This document shows, piece by piece, positions 36,801 through 48,178 of a DNA stretch of 64,000 nt. The translations under genes were made by a program, and so were the position numbers. A model generated the notes under the pieces. It saw only the letters and a program-made list of their open reading frames with translations, had not been told where the DNA came from and did not search any database. The stretch covers positions 3,790,948-3,854,947 of the forward strand of contig CM063243.1 of assembly GCA_032158295.1 (NCBI GenBank). The letters run 5' to 3'. Positions within the stretch are counted from its first letter, which is position 1, and each line of letters opens with the position of its first letter. Source of the stretch: Pycnopodia helianthoides. Its lineage: Eukaryota > Echinodermata > Asteroidea > Forcipulatida > Asteriidae.

Positions 36801-39800
36801 CGCATCGATACGTTATTGTGAAATGCGCTATATAAGAACTAGTTATTATTATTATTATTATTAAGTGCCTTGCTCAAGGACATAAGTGTTATGGCTGGGA
36901 ATCGAATTCAGCCATCAGAACTTGAGGCCAGTGCACTTGCCCCATCTGGTGTTTTCTGGCGTGGTTGGCTGCAGATAGCATCGCATCACCTTATGAAAAC
37001 CCTCACAAGGTGCTACACAAATGGGTCTCATTTGACCAGACTAACAACTGTTGCCTTTGACTCTGGGTTGTTTTCCCTCGGGTAGAATATTGACATGCTG
37101 GAGAGAATCGCAGGTATACCCGAGGACCTTTTAATGGAGGCCCACGGCACGTTTCATACCGGACACTGCCTTGGAAAATGTAGGAAAGAGTACACTCAAG
37201 AGTGGATGAAAGGTGAGTTAACTTGGGGTTACACAGGGTAGTATAGGCACCCTAAATACCCTAATTGGGATATAATGTTACCAGATTGAAGCCCATGTCT
37301 CCCAATGAGGATACCAGTGGTTCTTTATTGGGGTACCTTTGGGTGACAGTGAAGTTAAACTATCCAAATGGGGATATACTTGTTACCCTGATTGAAGGCT
37401 TCATCTCCCAATGTGGATATCAGTGGTCCTGTATTGGGGTTCCTTTGGGTGACAGTGAAGTTAAACTATCCCAAAAGGGATATACTTGTTACCCTGATTG
37501 AAGGCTTCATCTCCCAATGGGGATATCAGTGTTCCTGTATTGGGGTACCTTTGGGTGACAGTGAAGCTAAATTATCCCAATAGGGATATACTTTTACCTG
37601 ATTGAAGGCTTTATCTCCTAATTGGGATATCAGTGGTCTTATATTGGGGTACCTTTGTAAGATAGTGAAGTTAAACTATCCCAATAGGGATATACTTTTA
37701 CCCTGATTGAAGGCTTTATCTCCTAATTGGGATATCAGTGGTCTTATATTGGGGTACCTTTGTAAGATAGTGAAGTTAAACTATCTCAATAGGGATATAC
37801 TTGTTACCCTGATTGAAGGCTTCATCTCCCAATGGAGATATCAGTGTTCCTGTATTGGGGTACCTTTGGGTGACAGTGAAGCTAAATTATCCCAATAGGG
37901 ATATACTTTTCACCCTGATTGAAGGCTTTATCTCCTAATTGGGATATCGGTGGTCTTATATTGGGGTACCTTTGTAAGATAGTGAAGTTAAACTATCCCA
38001 ATAGGGATATACTTTTACCCTGATTGAAGGCTTCATGTCCCAATGGGGATATCAGTGTTCCTGTATTGGGGTACCTTTGGGTGACATTGAAGCTAAACTA
38101 TCCCAAAAGGGATATACTTTTACCCTGTGATTGAAACACATTTGATCAAGGCATTCAAATTGTGTTGTTCTTTCGGTTTGTAGATGAGATTTTTGGCGAT
38201 CGGATACCCAAGTGTACTGAGTGTGGCGGATTAGTCAAGCCAGATATTGTGTTTTTTGGCGAGGCGTTGCCCCAGAGGTTTTCCTACCTTGTTATGGAGG
38301 TAGGTAGCACTAGCAGCTGTGGACCCTAGATAGTGTATGACAATTGTATGACATATGTGTGTTGGGTGCAATCGGTCAATCTGCACAATCGGTCGTTCAC
38401 GTTGTGCAATGGGTCGATTCTGTATGTAAGATATCTCGGACTTTACTTTGAAAAAGAAAATCCTCCCGAGTGAATTATAAAGAAAAGGTGTACGACTGGT
38501 GGCAGCAGGATCGAGCGATAGCGCAGATCGAGCGATAGCACAGATCGAGCAATAGCGCAGATCGAGCAATAGCGCAGATCAAGCAATAGCAAAGATCGAG
38601 CAATAGCAAAGATCGAGCAATAGCAAAGATCGACCGATAGCACAGATAGACCATTTGCGTCCAACATGTTGATTACATGTTACTATACAATTTTTGGATG
38701 CAGATGGGCGCATTGTCACAGAATAATTTCACAGAGTAATTATATCCTGCGACAAATGCTCCAATTCAAATGCATTCAGGTTGGAAAAAGTTAATTTTTT
38801 AATCGGCGCTGTGAAGCGCCCTATAATTATCCATAAATAGTTTGCAGTTAAGATCAATCTTAGCTCTTTGTGAAATCAAGCCAAGATGAAGCACATTTTT
38901 GTATCGAAACTAATTTATTGTTGTTTTTTCTTGCAGGACTTTACCATGTGTGATTTGCTGATAGTCATGGGTACATCCCTTGTTGTGCAGCCCTTCGCTT
39001 CGTTACTAGAAAGGTAAGTCAGGTTGGCTCAGTGGTTTCCTTCCCTGCCTTTCACCTCTGTGGGCCCCGGTTCGAATCCCGGACCAGAGCCTTGCATGTG
39101 GATAGATCATGGATTGCAATACGCGTCATTAACCACCATCTTTGATGTAAAACGATGGAAAAGTGCACGCGTGTACGCGCTACGCACGACTCTCAGCCAA
39201 TGATAGCTCTTCACGAGTGCACAATTCATCAAAGATGGCGGTCAATGACGCGTATTGCAATCCATCTATTGGGTTTTCAGTCCCTACCTGATTGTGTGGG
39301 GTTTTTCCTAGCTACTTGGGGTTTTCCTCCCATATCTAAAACTGACATTTCTTCATCGTCTTCTCCACACAGGTACCTTCAGGCCTACGGGTCACTGTGC
39401 TAGTCGCTTTTGAGGGTCCCTTGGTTTCATTACCAGAAAGATATAATAATAATAATAATAATTAACCACAGGATCAGATCATTAGGAAACAATGTGATGA
39501 AATCTTCTCACCATTTCCATTTTCAGTCTTACTGTGCCCATGAAAAAACAAGACTGTCTGTATAGAGTGAATGACAGTGGTATATTTCAGTAGCGTGTCG
39601 TGGCCAAGTGGGTCTAGTGCATCGAACTCAGGTTCCGATGGCTGAGTCATCAGACTGTGGGTTCGAATCCCGGTCGTGGCACTTGTGTCATTGAGCATGA
39701 TTGCTTCTCGTACATGGGTACCAGCTAGGGTAGAGATTGTTGGTGTGAATGATTGTTTTGTTTCATTCTGTTGGACTGAGGACTGCATTGGTAATAATAA

Positions 39801-42800
39801 TAACAGTAATAATAATACAGTATTTATATAGCGCCAAAATTCATGAAAAACAAGCTCTAAGGCGCTTTACACAAATCATTAAGGAAGAAGTTAACAATAA
39901 AAAATGTACGGTTAAAAACCACTGCAGGAACAATTTCAATTTTGAACAGGAAAATGATGTGATAAAAATCACCACCATACCACCATGATCAGAGTCCAAC
40001 AGTTTGAGTTACCACATAGGGCTGTATTTTCTGTATTTTGTTAGGAGTGAGGAAGGATCGTAGTTAATAGCCCTTAGGGGTTAGGGTTAAACAGATTTTC
40101 CGTAAACCAGTTCCTTCCCTTCAACTGATCTGCTTACTTTGTTCTTGGGGTATTTTCTTTTTCTTCAGAGTTCCAGAAACGACTCCCAGACTTCTTATTA
40201 ACATGGAGAAAGCTGGCGAGGTATGTCACAAAACTTGATTAACAAAAAATAATAACAATAATAAAAAATTTGTAAAGAGCCATCTGTCTATGACCAAATA
40301 ATTTCCGAGGCGCTGGAAAAAAGGACATTTAAGTAAAGCATACACTACAAGATCAGAAACGCTGATCAGAAACACCAGAGCTTGAGTCCGGTGCTCTTAT
40401 CCACTCGGCCACGACACGTTTTAGGGACATTTAGTCAACGCTTGTATAAACGCAATTTATTACTCTGTATATTTCTTTTTCTAGTGGTGTGCAAGTGAAG
40501 AAGTGTAATAAAAATAAAGAATACAAAAAAATAAATGAAGTGAAAATCCTCTGATAATGTTTTTATTTGTTTTCATTCCCCCATCCCCTAGTCTAATCCG
40601 GTGTTACGACGTCTTGGTTTTGGCGGAGGGGGCTTTGAGTTTGACTCGGAAAGCAACTACAGGTGAATGAATATAATTGTTGAAAAATATCAAGATTTCA
40701 TAATTTGTAGACTCAATGGTTTTGCACATCAATGGTCTTTAATGAGAATAGTCAGTTATTATATTATACAAATATTGAATGCACATGAGGTCATTGTTGC
40801 AGAATATAAGCACGAGGTGCAATCTGGATAATGCCATTTCACTTAGCCAAGCCGAGTGAAATGAAAAGGCCTGATTTCACTGAGTCAGTATGTTCTGTGA
40901 CAATGTATGTACGAAATGAATTTAATAGTTGTTTTTTATCTACGGGCGTCTCATCAAAGCCTGTCTTTTTAAGACAGGTGTGCCAAGATTCTGAATTATG
41001 AGACCCATTTGTGTAGCACCTTGTGAGGGCTGTATAAGGTGTGATGTGGTGCTATCTGCAGCCAACCATGCCAGAAAAGGCCAGAGCAAACCCTTTCTCT
41101 TAATAACAAGTGTAACTGGGTTCTCTTATGTGTGTTACACAACACACGGTACCAAACAGCTTTACGTCTCGCAGCAATATGTGCCGCATTGTGCATCTTT
41201 AAAGGTTCTCAGCTTCTCAGATAGTAAAATGAATTTTGAGAAACTTTTAACTTCGAAGAACTATGATTATGGAAAATATATCACTTTTTAATTTCCCCAA
41301 ATTTGAGTCTGAAAAGCGTTTCTGTCAGAAATGCTTCTCAGACTGTGTACTCCTATGGGGAATATTCTTCCCGCGTGGAAATATTCGCTCCGTTTTTTCT
41401 GTGATTTTTCAAAAACGCGACCACCTTTTGAAGTGAAATTTTCACAGGTTAGTTTTATTGTTGTATGTACCTACATTTATATAGGATTAACACAATCAGT
41501 AGGCTCCAATTACCAAATGTGTACTGTGCCTTTAATCATTGTTTTTTATTTGTTTATGATTTCTTGGGTAGGGACGTTTTACATCTTGACAAGTGTGACG
41601 ATGGATGCTACAAACTGGCAGAGCTACTCGGATGGAAGGTAAGAATGTTTAATAAAAGTTATATGAACAAATAGGCTTTACTGATAGAGGGCGCTCTTTC
41701 ATGAGGTACCACAGCACTTTACAAAGAGGAGCAGAGCAAAAAAGACTCGGGGGGGGGGGGGAGAGTGTACAAAGCAATCGGTTATAGTATCACCATGCAA
41801 CTATACATGGTGGCACAAAAAAAGATAAACTTTGCCAGCCTACAACACAGTACACAGTTGACCCTCCTACTGTCTGACCATTCAAAATCCTTACTGTGGT
41901 TTGGAATGATAGATAAACTATGCCAGTCTACAATATGATGTCATGTGGTAAATGCCTCTATGCAGTACACAGTCAACCCTCTTACTGTCTGACCACTCAA
42001 TATCATCCACTGTGAATTTGAGTGATAGAGAAGCTATTCCAGCCTACAGCATGATATCATGTGGTAAAGGCATCTACACAGTACACACTCAACCCTCCTA
42101 CTGTCTGACCAGTCAATGACTGTTACATCCGTCTACTATTTACATAGGAAGGGATAGCGGAACTGGTCATAGCTGAGCATAAATTAATGCACCAGTCAAT
42201 ACGCTCCAGCACACCATTGCGATTACCACCATACTTATTGCTACATTCGTCTTTTTACAAAGGAAGAGATGGAGAATTTGATCGTTAGCAGAGAACAAAT
42301 TAATTCAACAGTCATTATGTTCAAGCACACCATTGCGATTTACACCATACTTTGAGATGGAGAAACTGGTCGTAACAGAGAATAAATTGACTCACTAGTC
42401 ATTATGTTCTAGCACACCCTTGCGATTTACACCATACTTTGAGATGGAGAAACTGGTCGTAACAGAGAATAAATTGACTCACTAGTCATTATGTTCAAGC
42501 ACACCATTGCGATTTACACCATACTTTGAGATGGAGAAACTGGTCGTAACAGAGAATAAATTGACTCACTAGTCATTATGTTCTAGCACACCCTTGCGAT
42601 TTACACCATACTTTGAGATGGAGAAACTTTCTTAACAGAGAATAAATTGATACACTAGTCATTATGTTCAAGCACACCATTGCGATTACCACCATAACTT
42701 ATCGCTACTTATCGTCCTCGATTCACACAGGAAGACATGGAGAAGCTGATCGAGGACGACAAGAAGCGCTTAGAGGACGCCCGGTCATCCAGCCAGGACA

Positions 42801-42919
42801 AACCGTCCGCGCCAAAAGTTGGCGCATCCGGCAAAGTGGACAAGGCTGCGAATAAAGCGCCATCCACCGATGGCGCTATGCCCACATCAGCCGGAGCAGC
42901 AGCAGAGACGAGTAAGTGA
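30804..42919 (+). CDS. SIRT2: NAD-dependent protein deacylase sirtuin-2 (SIRT2)
   Basis: Class I sirtuin that removes acetyl (and long acyl) groups from lysine using NAD+; vertebrate SIRT2 is mostly cytosolic and acts on tubulin and mitotic targets. Exons: 30804-30813, 31512-31625, 32499-32639, 33449-33490, 34371-34477, 35747-35872, 37086-37212, 38184-38299, 38937-39013, 40169-40220, 40592-40662, 41572-41638, 42731-42919. All phases join, giving 412 residues (human 389). Visible: the NAD site [20 protein letters not shown] (about 94-113), YTQNID (about 178-183), catalytic His200 in EAHGTF, zinc cysteines 208/212 and 233/236, [22 protein letters not shown] and INMEKAGE. The N-terminus is Lys/Asp-rich and the C-terminal exon is low-complexity Ala/Ser/Lys. 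The first zinc pair is C-x3-C, one residue closer than in human. AATAAA at about 43640 probably ends the transcript. Introns hold LINE, MITE and minisatellite DNA. Confidence 0.97.
31860..32000. mobile_element. Possible Penelope/LINE-like 3' remnant
   Basis: GCATGAGCTTTCGTAGCAAC then ACTCCATCAGATGCAATGAA, a sequence type often seen at the end of Penelope-like elements (CATGAGCTTTCG...CATCAGATG). In SIRT2 intron 2. The following ORF (31991-32227) is not supported. Confidence 0.35.
32750..33215 (-). mobile_element. LINE reverse-transcriptase C-terminal fragment in SIRT2 intron 3
   Basis: Minus strand reads [14 protein letters not shown], then [18 protein letters not shown] and [13 protein letters not shown]. 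The order GLAPxYL..LRSS..L..P..WNxLPxxLR is diagnostic of non-LTR (CR1/Rex-like) reverse-transcriptase ends. One open stretch of about 110 codons, so relatively young, but 5'-truncated. An ATATAGCGC-type or LINE tail may precede it. Confidence 0.75.
34612..34953. mobile_element. TTAA MITE (342 bp) in SIRT2 intron 5, source of the composite at 50.6 kb
   Basis: Ends TTAAAGGCCCTGTACACTAT and AAGTGTACAATACCTTTAA. A nearly identical opposite-strand copy sits at 50613-50955. Confidence 0.85.
35105..35690 (+). mobile_element. LINE reverse-transcriptase C-terminal fragment, interrupted
   Basis: Plus strand: [35 protein letters not shown] up to 35282, then after an insertion [13 protein letters not shown] and [15 protein letters not shown], ending [10 protein letters not shown]. 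This matches the MERAMLG..RDR..NEE..W.WAGH.AR..D.RW..RGRP..RW.D order of non-LTR retrotransposons. In SIRT2 intron 5. Confidence 0.75.
35283..35446. mobile_element. Foldback element inserted inside the LINE
   Basis: TTCACCAAACTCTTCCTAAC family, placed exactly between the WRWA and GHLAR parts of the LINE reading frame at 35105-35690, so it inserted after the LINE. Confidence 0.75.
36500..36960. mobile_element. SINE copy related to 9690-10000
   Basis: TTATTATCCCTGTTCATCAGG, CTCCCCTGGGGAGTATACAA and, further on, TGGCTGGGAATCGAATTCAGCC match the order of parts at 9700-9990. An internal inverted copy of the GGGGAGT end at 36725-36760. In SIRT2 intron 6. Confidence 0.5.
37265..38125. repeat. 105-bp minisatellite, 8 units, in SIRT2 intron 7
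   Basis: GGGATATACTTGTTACCCTG starts units near 37265, 37370, 37476, 37582, 37687, 37791, 37898, 38004 and 38108. Two unit types differ in GTATTGGGGTACCTTTGGGT versus TATATTGGGGTACCTTTGTA. Open frames inside are a by-product of the period being a multiple of three. Confidence 0.9.
38510..38652. repeat. 18-bp minisatellite in SIRT2 intron 8
   Basis: About 7-8 units of CAGATCGAGCAATAGCRM (R = A/G, M = A/C), next to loose earlier copies of TCGGTCAATCTG/CAATCGGTCGTT at 38370-38415. Confidence 0.8.
39021..39091 (+). mobile_element. tRNA-like SINE head, 8 bases after the SIRT2 exon 9 donor
   Basis: GGTTGGCTCAGTGGTTTCC (A-box-like) and CCGGTTCGAATCCCGGACC (B box, strong T arm) about 50 bases apart. 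No matching acceptor stem. Confidence 0.5.
39593..39681 (+). mobile_element. Type II tRNA-Leu-like SINE head
   Basis: GTGTCGTGGCCAAGTGGGTC, ACTCAGGTT (anticodon position CAG), an extra arm, then GTGGGTTCGAATCCCGGTCG. The anticodon stem has a mismatch and it continues into the SINE body (AGCATGATTGCTTCTC), so not called as a tRNA gene. Confidence 0.55.
41845..42125 (-). repeat. Three inverted CCCTC/GAGGG MITE units
   Basis: ACCCTCCTACTGTCTGACCA near 41868, 41976 and 42090 in SIRT2 intron 12. Confidence 0.8.
42140..42715. repeat. Tandem copies (87-bp and longer) of the 5' edge of SIRT2 exon 13
   Basis: Units contain GAGATGGAGAAACTGGTCGT and CACCATTGCGATTTACACCA. Exon 13 begins GAAGACATGGAGAAGCTGAT and is preceded by CACCATTGCGATTACCACCA, so each unit is a degenerate copy of the intron end plus about 25 bases of exon. 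Six units before the real exon. The two left-most still have AG before GAAG; the others lost it. Confidence 0.85.
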
Positions 42920-44692
42920 CCGTCGTCGCGGGCGATAGACGAAGACGGATTCCAGAGCTAGACACATTAATGTCCTGTTGCATGAGATGACTATGGCAGC
43001 ATGAGAGCAAGTTTTACAGGGTTCTGCAAGACATCAGTTGTGATGACTGTGTCATAATCGGGAAGGGTAAAATGATTGCACTCTTTTGATATCAAAGGGA
43101 AATTACATTGTTATCGAGGGAGAAAAAAGAGTGGTGACCAGCAAACATCATGCCAGTAAAATTCAACCTTTTTTTGTATGAACAAGTTGTACTTTTTAGG
43201 GTAAGAACAATGCAATCTCAGGCCTGTATGCTTCTTTCTAGAAAGGGAAAGGGCACCAAGGCATTCTCTCCTCGGTAAAGGGCACCCTATGAGGAAATTT
43301 CTGTTGGAGCATTTCAAGGGCACCAAGGCAATGACCAGGGGGCATCGAGGCAATCGCCTCCGTTGCCTTCGTGAAGTATCAGGCCTGCAATCTATATTGC
43401 ATGTTGCAGGCCTGGAATTTCATCTTTTTTGGAGGGCAAGGCCATTTTCTTTTATGCAACGGGCACTTCTATCTGAAAATCTATATGGGAAACTTTTGAA
43501 AGGGCACCAAGGCCAAGACAAGGGGCAACGGAGGCCATGGCCTCCGTGGCCTCCGTGTAATGCCAGGCGTGATGTTGTCCCATCACAAGGTCGTGGGTTC
43601 CAATCCTACCGAGCTAACCGCTGATTTCGCAATGACTAGAATAAAGTACTGCCATCGAGTTACTGGATCACAATTTGATTGATTTGTGCAATTTTTAATC
43701 ATAGACGTTAAATCAATGTTTGTATGAGAGAGCTTTGGCTGTTGCCTGCTCGGCGTTTAAATCCCCTTGTGGGAGCTTTGCCGAGTTTCCTTCTTTGGAA
43801 GATCGTCTAAGCAAACAAACAAACATGCATGCCAAATTAAAGTAGAATAAAACATTTGTATCTTCAAGATTATTTATATTCTAAATACTGATTAACACCC
43901 GGGCATTATTTTTGCAGCCTATACAAATTTGTGTGAGATTGAGAATTTAAAGGGAGAGTATACCTTTGGTAAATACTCCAAAACTAAATGGCCGTAATAA
44001 CTTACTTGGTGAGAAGCACTGCAGCTGTTGATAGTGTATACCATTTTTGAGAAATGATTCCCTTTTAAGGAGTGTGTTTTTTACAGAGAGGTATTCAAAA
44101 AACATTTTCAATCTGAGAAATGTTTCATGCATGAATTGTTCTCAAATTGTGTATTTATTTTTATTTATTCCAATTACGGATTTTTCTTCCTGCGTGGATA
44201 TAACCGCTCAAGATTTTCGACGACATCTCAAAAACGCTACTACCTTTTGAAATGAAATTTTTCACAGGTTTTTGATTGTTTATATTTACATTTATATAGG
44301 ATTAAAACAATTGAACTGTTCCAAAAAACCAAAGGTATACTTTGCCTTTAAACAAATATATTGAATTGAATTTATTTCTTATTCATAGAAATAAAGAATA
44401 ACTTTAAAAAAGACACTGTACTTTGGTTTAATTTAAAAAAAAATATTATTATTGAAACTTTGTTTGAAATTTTCTGTCTGTTTATTCAAATTTAATTTAA
44501 ATTTTGAATATACTAACAACTATGTTACCCAGAGACCAAACTTGTCAAGCATCATCCGTCAAAAATCATCCAGGGAAAAAAAAAAAAAGTTTTGGCAAAA
44601 AATGGGCCATGCAACTTTATATTATGAATTAATATTCTGTATGGGGTAAAAGAAAATGAGACGGCTTTAGATTCTAACTCCCTTAAAACCCT

Positions 44693-44918
44693 CTTGCTGT
44701 CTGACCATTCAATACCATTCACACTGTGGTATTGAATGATAGATAAACTATGCCAGCCTGCAATATGATACCATGAGGGAATGCATGTACACAGTACACA
44801 GTTTAGTTCTGTGCACAGTTGTGCCACCGTACACAACCTTGGCAGTCGAATGGTTTCCAAATGGTTGGTCAACTCACTGGAAAATGTTGCCAAGAGTCAC
44901 TGACAGTAGGAGGGTTAA
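44693..44918. mobile_element. Complete CCCTC..GAGGG MITE
   Basis: ACCCTCTTGCTGTCTGACCA to CTGACAGTAGGAGGGTTAA, colinear with 22361-22590. The left TTAA is displaced by two extra A bases. Confidence 0.75.
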
Positions 44919-45564
44919 TAGACCTTTGGTCTGACCAAAAATAACTCCAAATTAATTACATCTCTTTAACGATGCATGCATACAAATAAATAGTCCGCTG
45001 TAAATTTGTACATAATTATACAATTGCATAGATTTAATATTTGTGCTTAATTTTTCTTTTAAAGCAATAATGATGTCTGAGGAGTTAAATAGCTGAAATT
45101 ATAATTTATACAAAAAACGTATGGAGCTTTGAATGTGTGGCAGAAAATGTTGACTTTTTTGTACTGTGTGGCCTTTGAATAATGGTCGGAATGATGTTAT
45201 ATTAACGGAATGCAATTAGCATGTAAAAGGGTAGTATATGTTGCCAATTTATGTATAACCAAAACATTTCATAAAAATATCGCAATAAATTGTTAAGGAT
45301 GTTTATAAACTTCATCTGAGCTCAGCTTCTACAATTATTGTTCATGGTCTCTTTTCGGTGCATGGCACCTTTCCCTACGTTGTTTCTCGGCTGTTAGTTC
45401 AAATCCGCATTCTGTAAGCCGGGTTGGCGTCAGAATTTGCCCCAAAACAGTTTTTGTTTTTATGGTGTTTTTTTTTGGGGGGGGGGTTCTAAAACAATGT
45501 TAGTGATGTTTGAGGCTTTGCATGATGTGGAAAGTAAGAAGTAACTATAATTAGTAAACTTGCT

Positions 45565-45662
45565 GGTATACAACCGTGTGTAAATCTCTTTTGGGAGGGG
45601 TGTTGCGAGCCGGTGCCAGAGCCAACACTTCTCCCAAAAAAGAGATTTACACACGGTTGTGC
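45565..45662. mobile_element. Foldback with CAACCGTGTGTAAATCTCTT arms
   Basis: CAACCGTGTGTAAATCTCTT and its reverse complement AAGAGATTTACACACGGTTG flank GGGAGGGGTGTTGCGAGCC. About 98 bp. Confidence 0.8.
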
Positions 45663-46356
45663 CCCGCATGTTTATTAGCTATGGGGGTTACTTCTAAAAA
45701 ATAATGTCTTGTTCCTTGCACTGAAGATCAGTGACTGTTCGTATAGTTCACATTCAGGAAGTGGCACCACCGTCCATGCCTTGCATCCTGGCGCCCTCAA
45801 TCTGTATCGTACGGGCAGCGCGCGCGCGTACAGTAACTGGGTGAGAGTTCATAATTCCATGTACAGCCATATAGGCCTGCTTTGATCATGATGACACACA
45901 GCCCCTTTAAGATAATCACATCCACTTCGTAGACTCTAAAAGGCCTTGTCACACGAGGCAAGTTTTACAGGGAACCTTTGAGGCAACCCACTGCACTGCG
46001 TGCAAAGGGAACTCTCTGGCAGCACAGGGATATTTTTCTCGCAGCGTCATCCCATACCCAAGAAAATGGTGTGAAAATTAATGTGAGATTTCCCTTTTCT
46101 TGTTGAAGATTGCCTGGAACTGGATGCCAGTAAATTGCCTGGTGTACGTGACATGGCCATTAGTATTGTACCGAAACTTCAAGTATGGACTTGAATGAAC
46201 AAAATGGTATCGATAGATGATTATTAACTGTGAATACATTGTAAATTGCACTTCGCACGTGCACACCAACACGACCGATTGGCCAAATGAGGGAACATGA
46301 CGCCTTTTTGTATGGGGCTGATGGTGGCGTTTCGCATACGTGTTTGTGCGTCTGCC

Positions 46357-46586
46357 TATAGATAGTTCCCAGTAGACGCCATCTTTACGGGCAAATTGCA
46401 TTTTGGTGTGCAGGTGCGTCAAGCGCTCAACTTATTAACGCAGCTGCGTTGTTCACTGACCAATCCTGCAACGAGTTTCGTGAAATGCGCGCGTGTTGCT
46501 GGCCGTTCTCACACGAAACGCACGACTGTTTGTTCTAAACTGCCCATAAAGATGGCCGATTTACGTCATACTGCAACCTATCTATA
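46357..46586. mobile_element. TATAGATAG-ended element, copy 1
   Basis: 230 bp; left TATAGATAGTTCCCAGTAGA, right CTGCAACCTATCTATA. Both ends carry CATCTTTACGGGCA-like blocks inside. Copy 2 at 57548-57775 is inverted. No transposase reading frame. Confidence 0.75.
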
Positions 46587-47462
46587 GTGCACAACCATTG
46601 ATCTCTATTATAATGAAGATCAATGTGCACAACTCATTGGCGCTTGCCAACCAATAGTGTCTGGACATGTACGCATGCGTGAATGTATTTGCATACATCA
46701 TGGAAAAGGCTAATTACACTGAAGCAGTGTACAATGTTGTATGACAAATGTCATAGTAAAAAATTGATTGTTGTAAATGTATTTAGTTTATTATGATCGT
46801 TATCGATTATCTTGATGCAAGCTTTTTATTTGCGGGGGGGGGGGGGGGTTTGGAGTGCCAATTTCCCTCCCGTCATCTGACTCCCACTTGAGCAGGAAGT
46901 TTGACCTTTTGTTACAGGCAAACAAAGATCAAAACAAACCCAGCAAACTTTTAAAAAAAATTCTTGTAGAGCGTCACTCTATAGAATTCCTGTCGTTGAG
47001 TCATTTTCACTCTATTGTCTTTGGTCCACATAAGGTAGCAAATATCAAACGGCGGCTTTTAGATGCATCCTGACCCAGCCACCGTTCCTCATCACCGCCA
47101 CATTTTTGAAGCAATATGCCTATAATCATAGCAACGCCATTTTTAAAACAACAACAAATAAACAAGTAATCAGATTCGAGAGAAAAGTTTAGCTTCACTA
47201 TTTTATTTGTAATGCATAGTAAAAGGATACTAAATTGTAAAAAAAGTGAAAAATTGTAAAGTTGTCACCAGAGCGTATTATATACAGGTCAAGAATTTCT
47301 AAAAATGAGAGCTCATATTTTTTAATGGCATGCTTCAGTGTTAGAAACTTTTCCTGGCTTGGAGAGTCCGCTATTTTGAAATTATCCCAAAACACCAAAA
47401 TCGAGTAAGTTCTAACAAATATATTTGTTTCTTCCCCCCCCCCTCCGAGTCCTGCTGTAAGA

Positions 47463-47671
47463 GCAGGGCCGAATTTCACAGAGAGCTGCTTAAAGCAGGG
47501 AAGACTGCTTTACCATTTTCTGCTTGGCAAACTGAAATAGGCAGGGTACCAGTCCCAGATTGTACATGTTGACATGGTATGTTGGCTGGAAACCTTGTTC
47601 TGGTCAGCATAATTGTGAATTGTGCTTAGCTGCTTGTCAAGCTTATAAGCAGCTCTGTGAAATTGGGCCCT
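47463..47671. mobile_element. Foldback element, GGGCCCAATTTCATA family
   Basis: GGGCCGAATTTCACAGAGCT to AGCTCTGTGAAATTGGGCCC. Shared with the duplication copy at 61095-61297, so it was present before that duplication. Confidence 0.85.
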
Positions 47672-47979
47672 AATGTCTTACCACTAAACCAACGAGCATG
47701 CCCGGCATGCTATTAAGCAGAAATGAGTTCAAATCCAAGAAATGAGCAGAGTTGTATCCAGCAACAACCATGAAGCCATCGGTCAGTTTGAAAACAAAAT
47801 TTGTTTGAAAATTTATAAAGTACCCTCTTGAGACCTATGGCCAAATAGCACGTGAAAAGAAAATTACCCTGAGTTAATCCTGTGACTAAAAATTAATTCC
47901 ATCAATGACCGCCCCTTTAATTAAGAATTCCCACAGAGGTTGTCAACTTATCTCTAAGCCTGGGACTAACAGCAACACC

Positions 47980-48178
47980 AGGGCCCAATTTCATAAAGCT
48001 GTTTAGCAGAAAATAGTGCTTAACTCATTTCTTTGCTATTAAAGTAAAAGATGAGTGGGGTACCAGTCGCAACAATGTTAACTTTATGGAATGTTGGCTG
48101 GTAGCCAGTTTCTGGTAAGCAATATTTTTCCATGCTTAGCATTTTTTGTGCTTACAGGCTTTATGAAATTGGGCCCTG
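47980..48178. mobile_element. Foldback element, GGGCCCAATTTCATA family
   Basis: GGGCCCAATTTCATAAAGCT to GGCTTTATGAAATTGGGCCC. Sits in the block that is missing from duplication copy B. Confidence 0.85.

Noticed and set aside
37265..37898. Open frames of 63-78 codons repeating [16 protein letters not shown] motifs
   Set aside because: They are translations of the 105-bp intronic minisatellite in SIRT2.
38510..38652. Possible CRISPR-like or regulatory repeat
   Set aside because: 18-bp units are contiguous with no unique spacers; a plain minisatellite in a eukaryotic intron.
39593..39681. Possible tRNA-Leu(CAG)
   Set aside because: Anticodon stem mismatch and a SINE body follows directly; degenerate copies occur elsewhere in the window.
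45800..45840. GCGCGCGCG run as a possible CpG promoter
   Set aside because: Very short, isolated in repeat DNA, with no gene start nearby.
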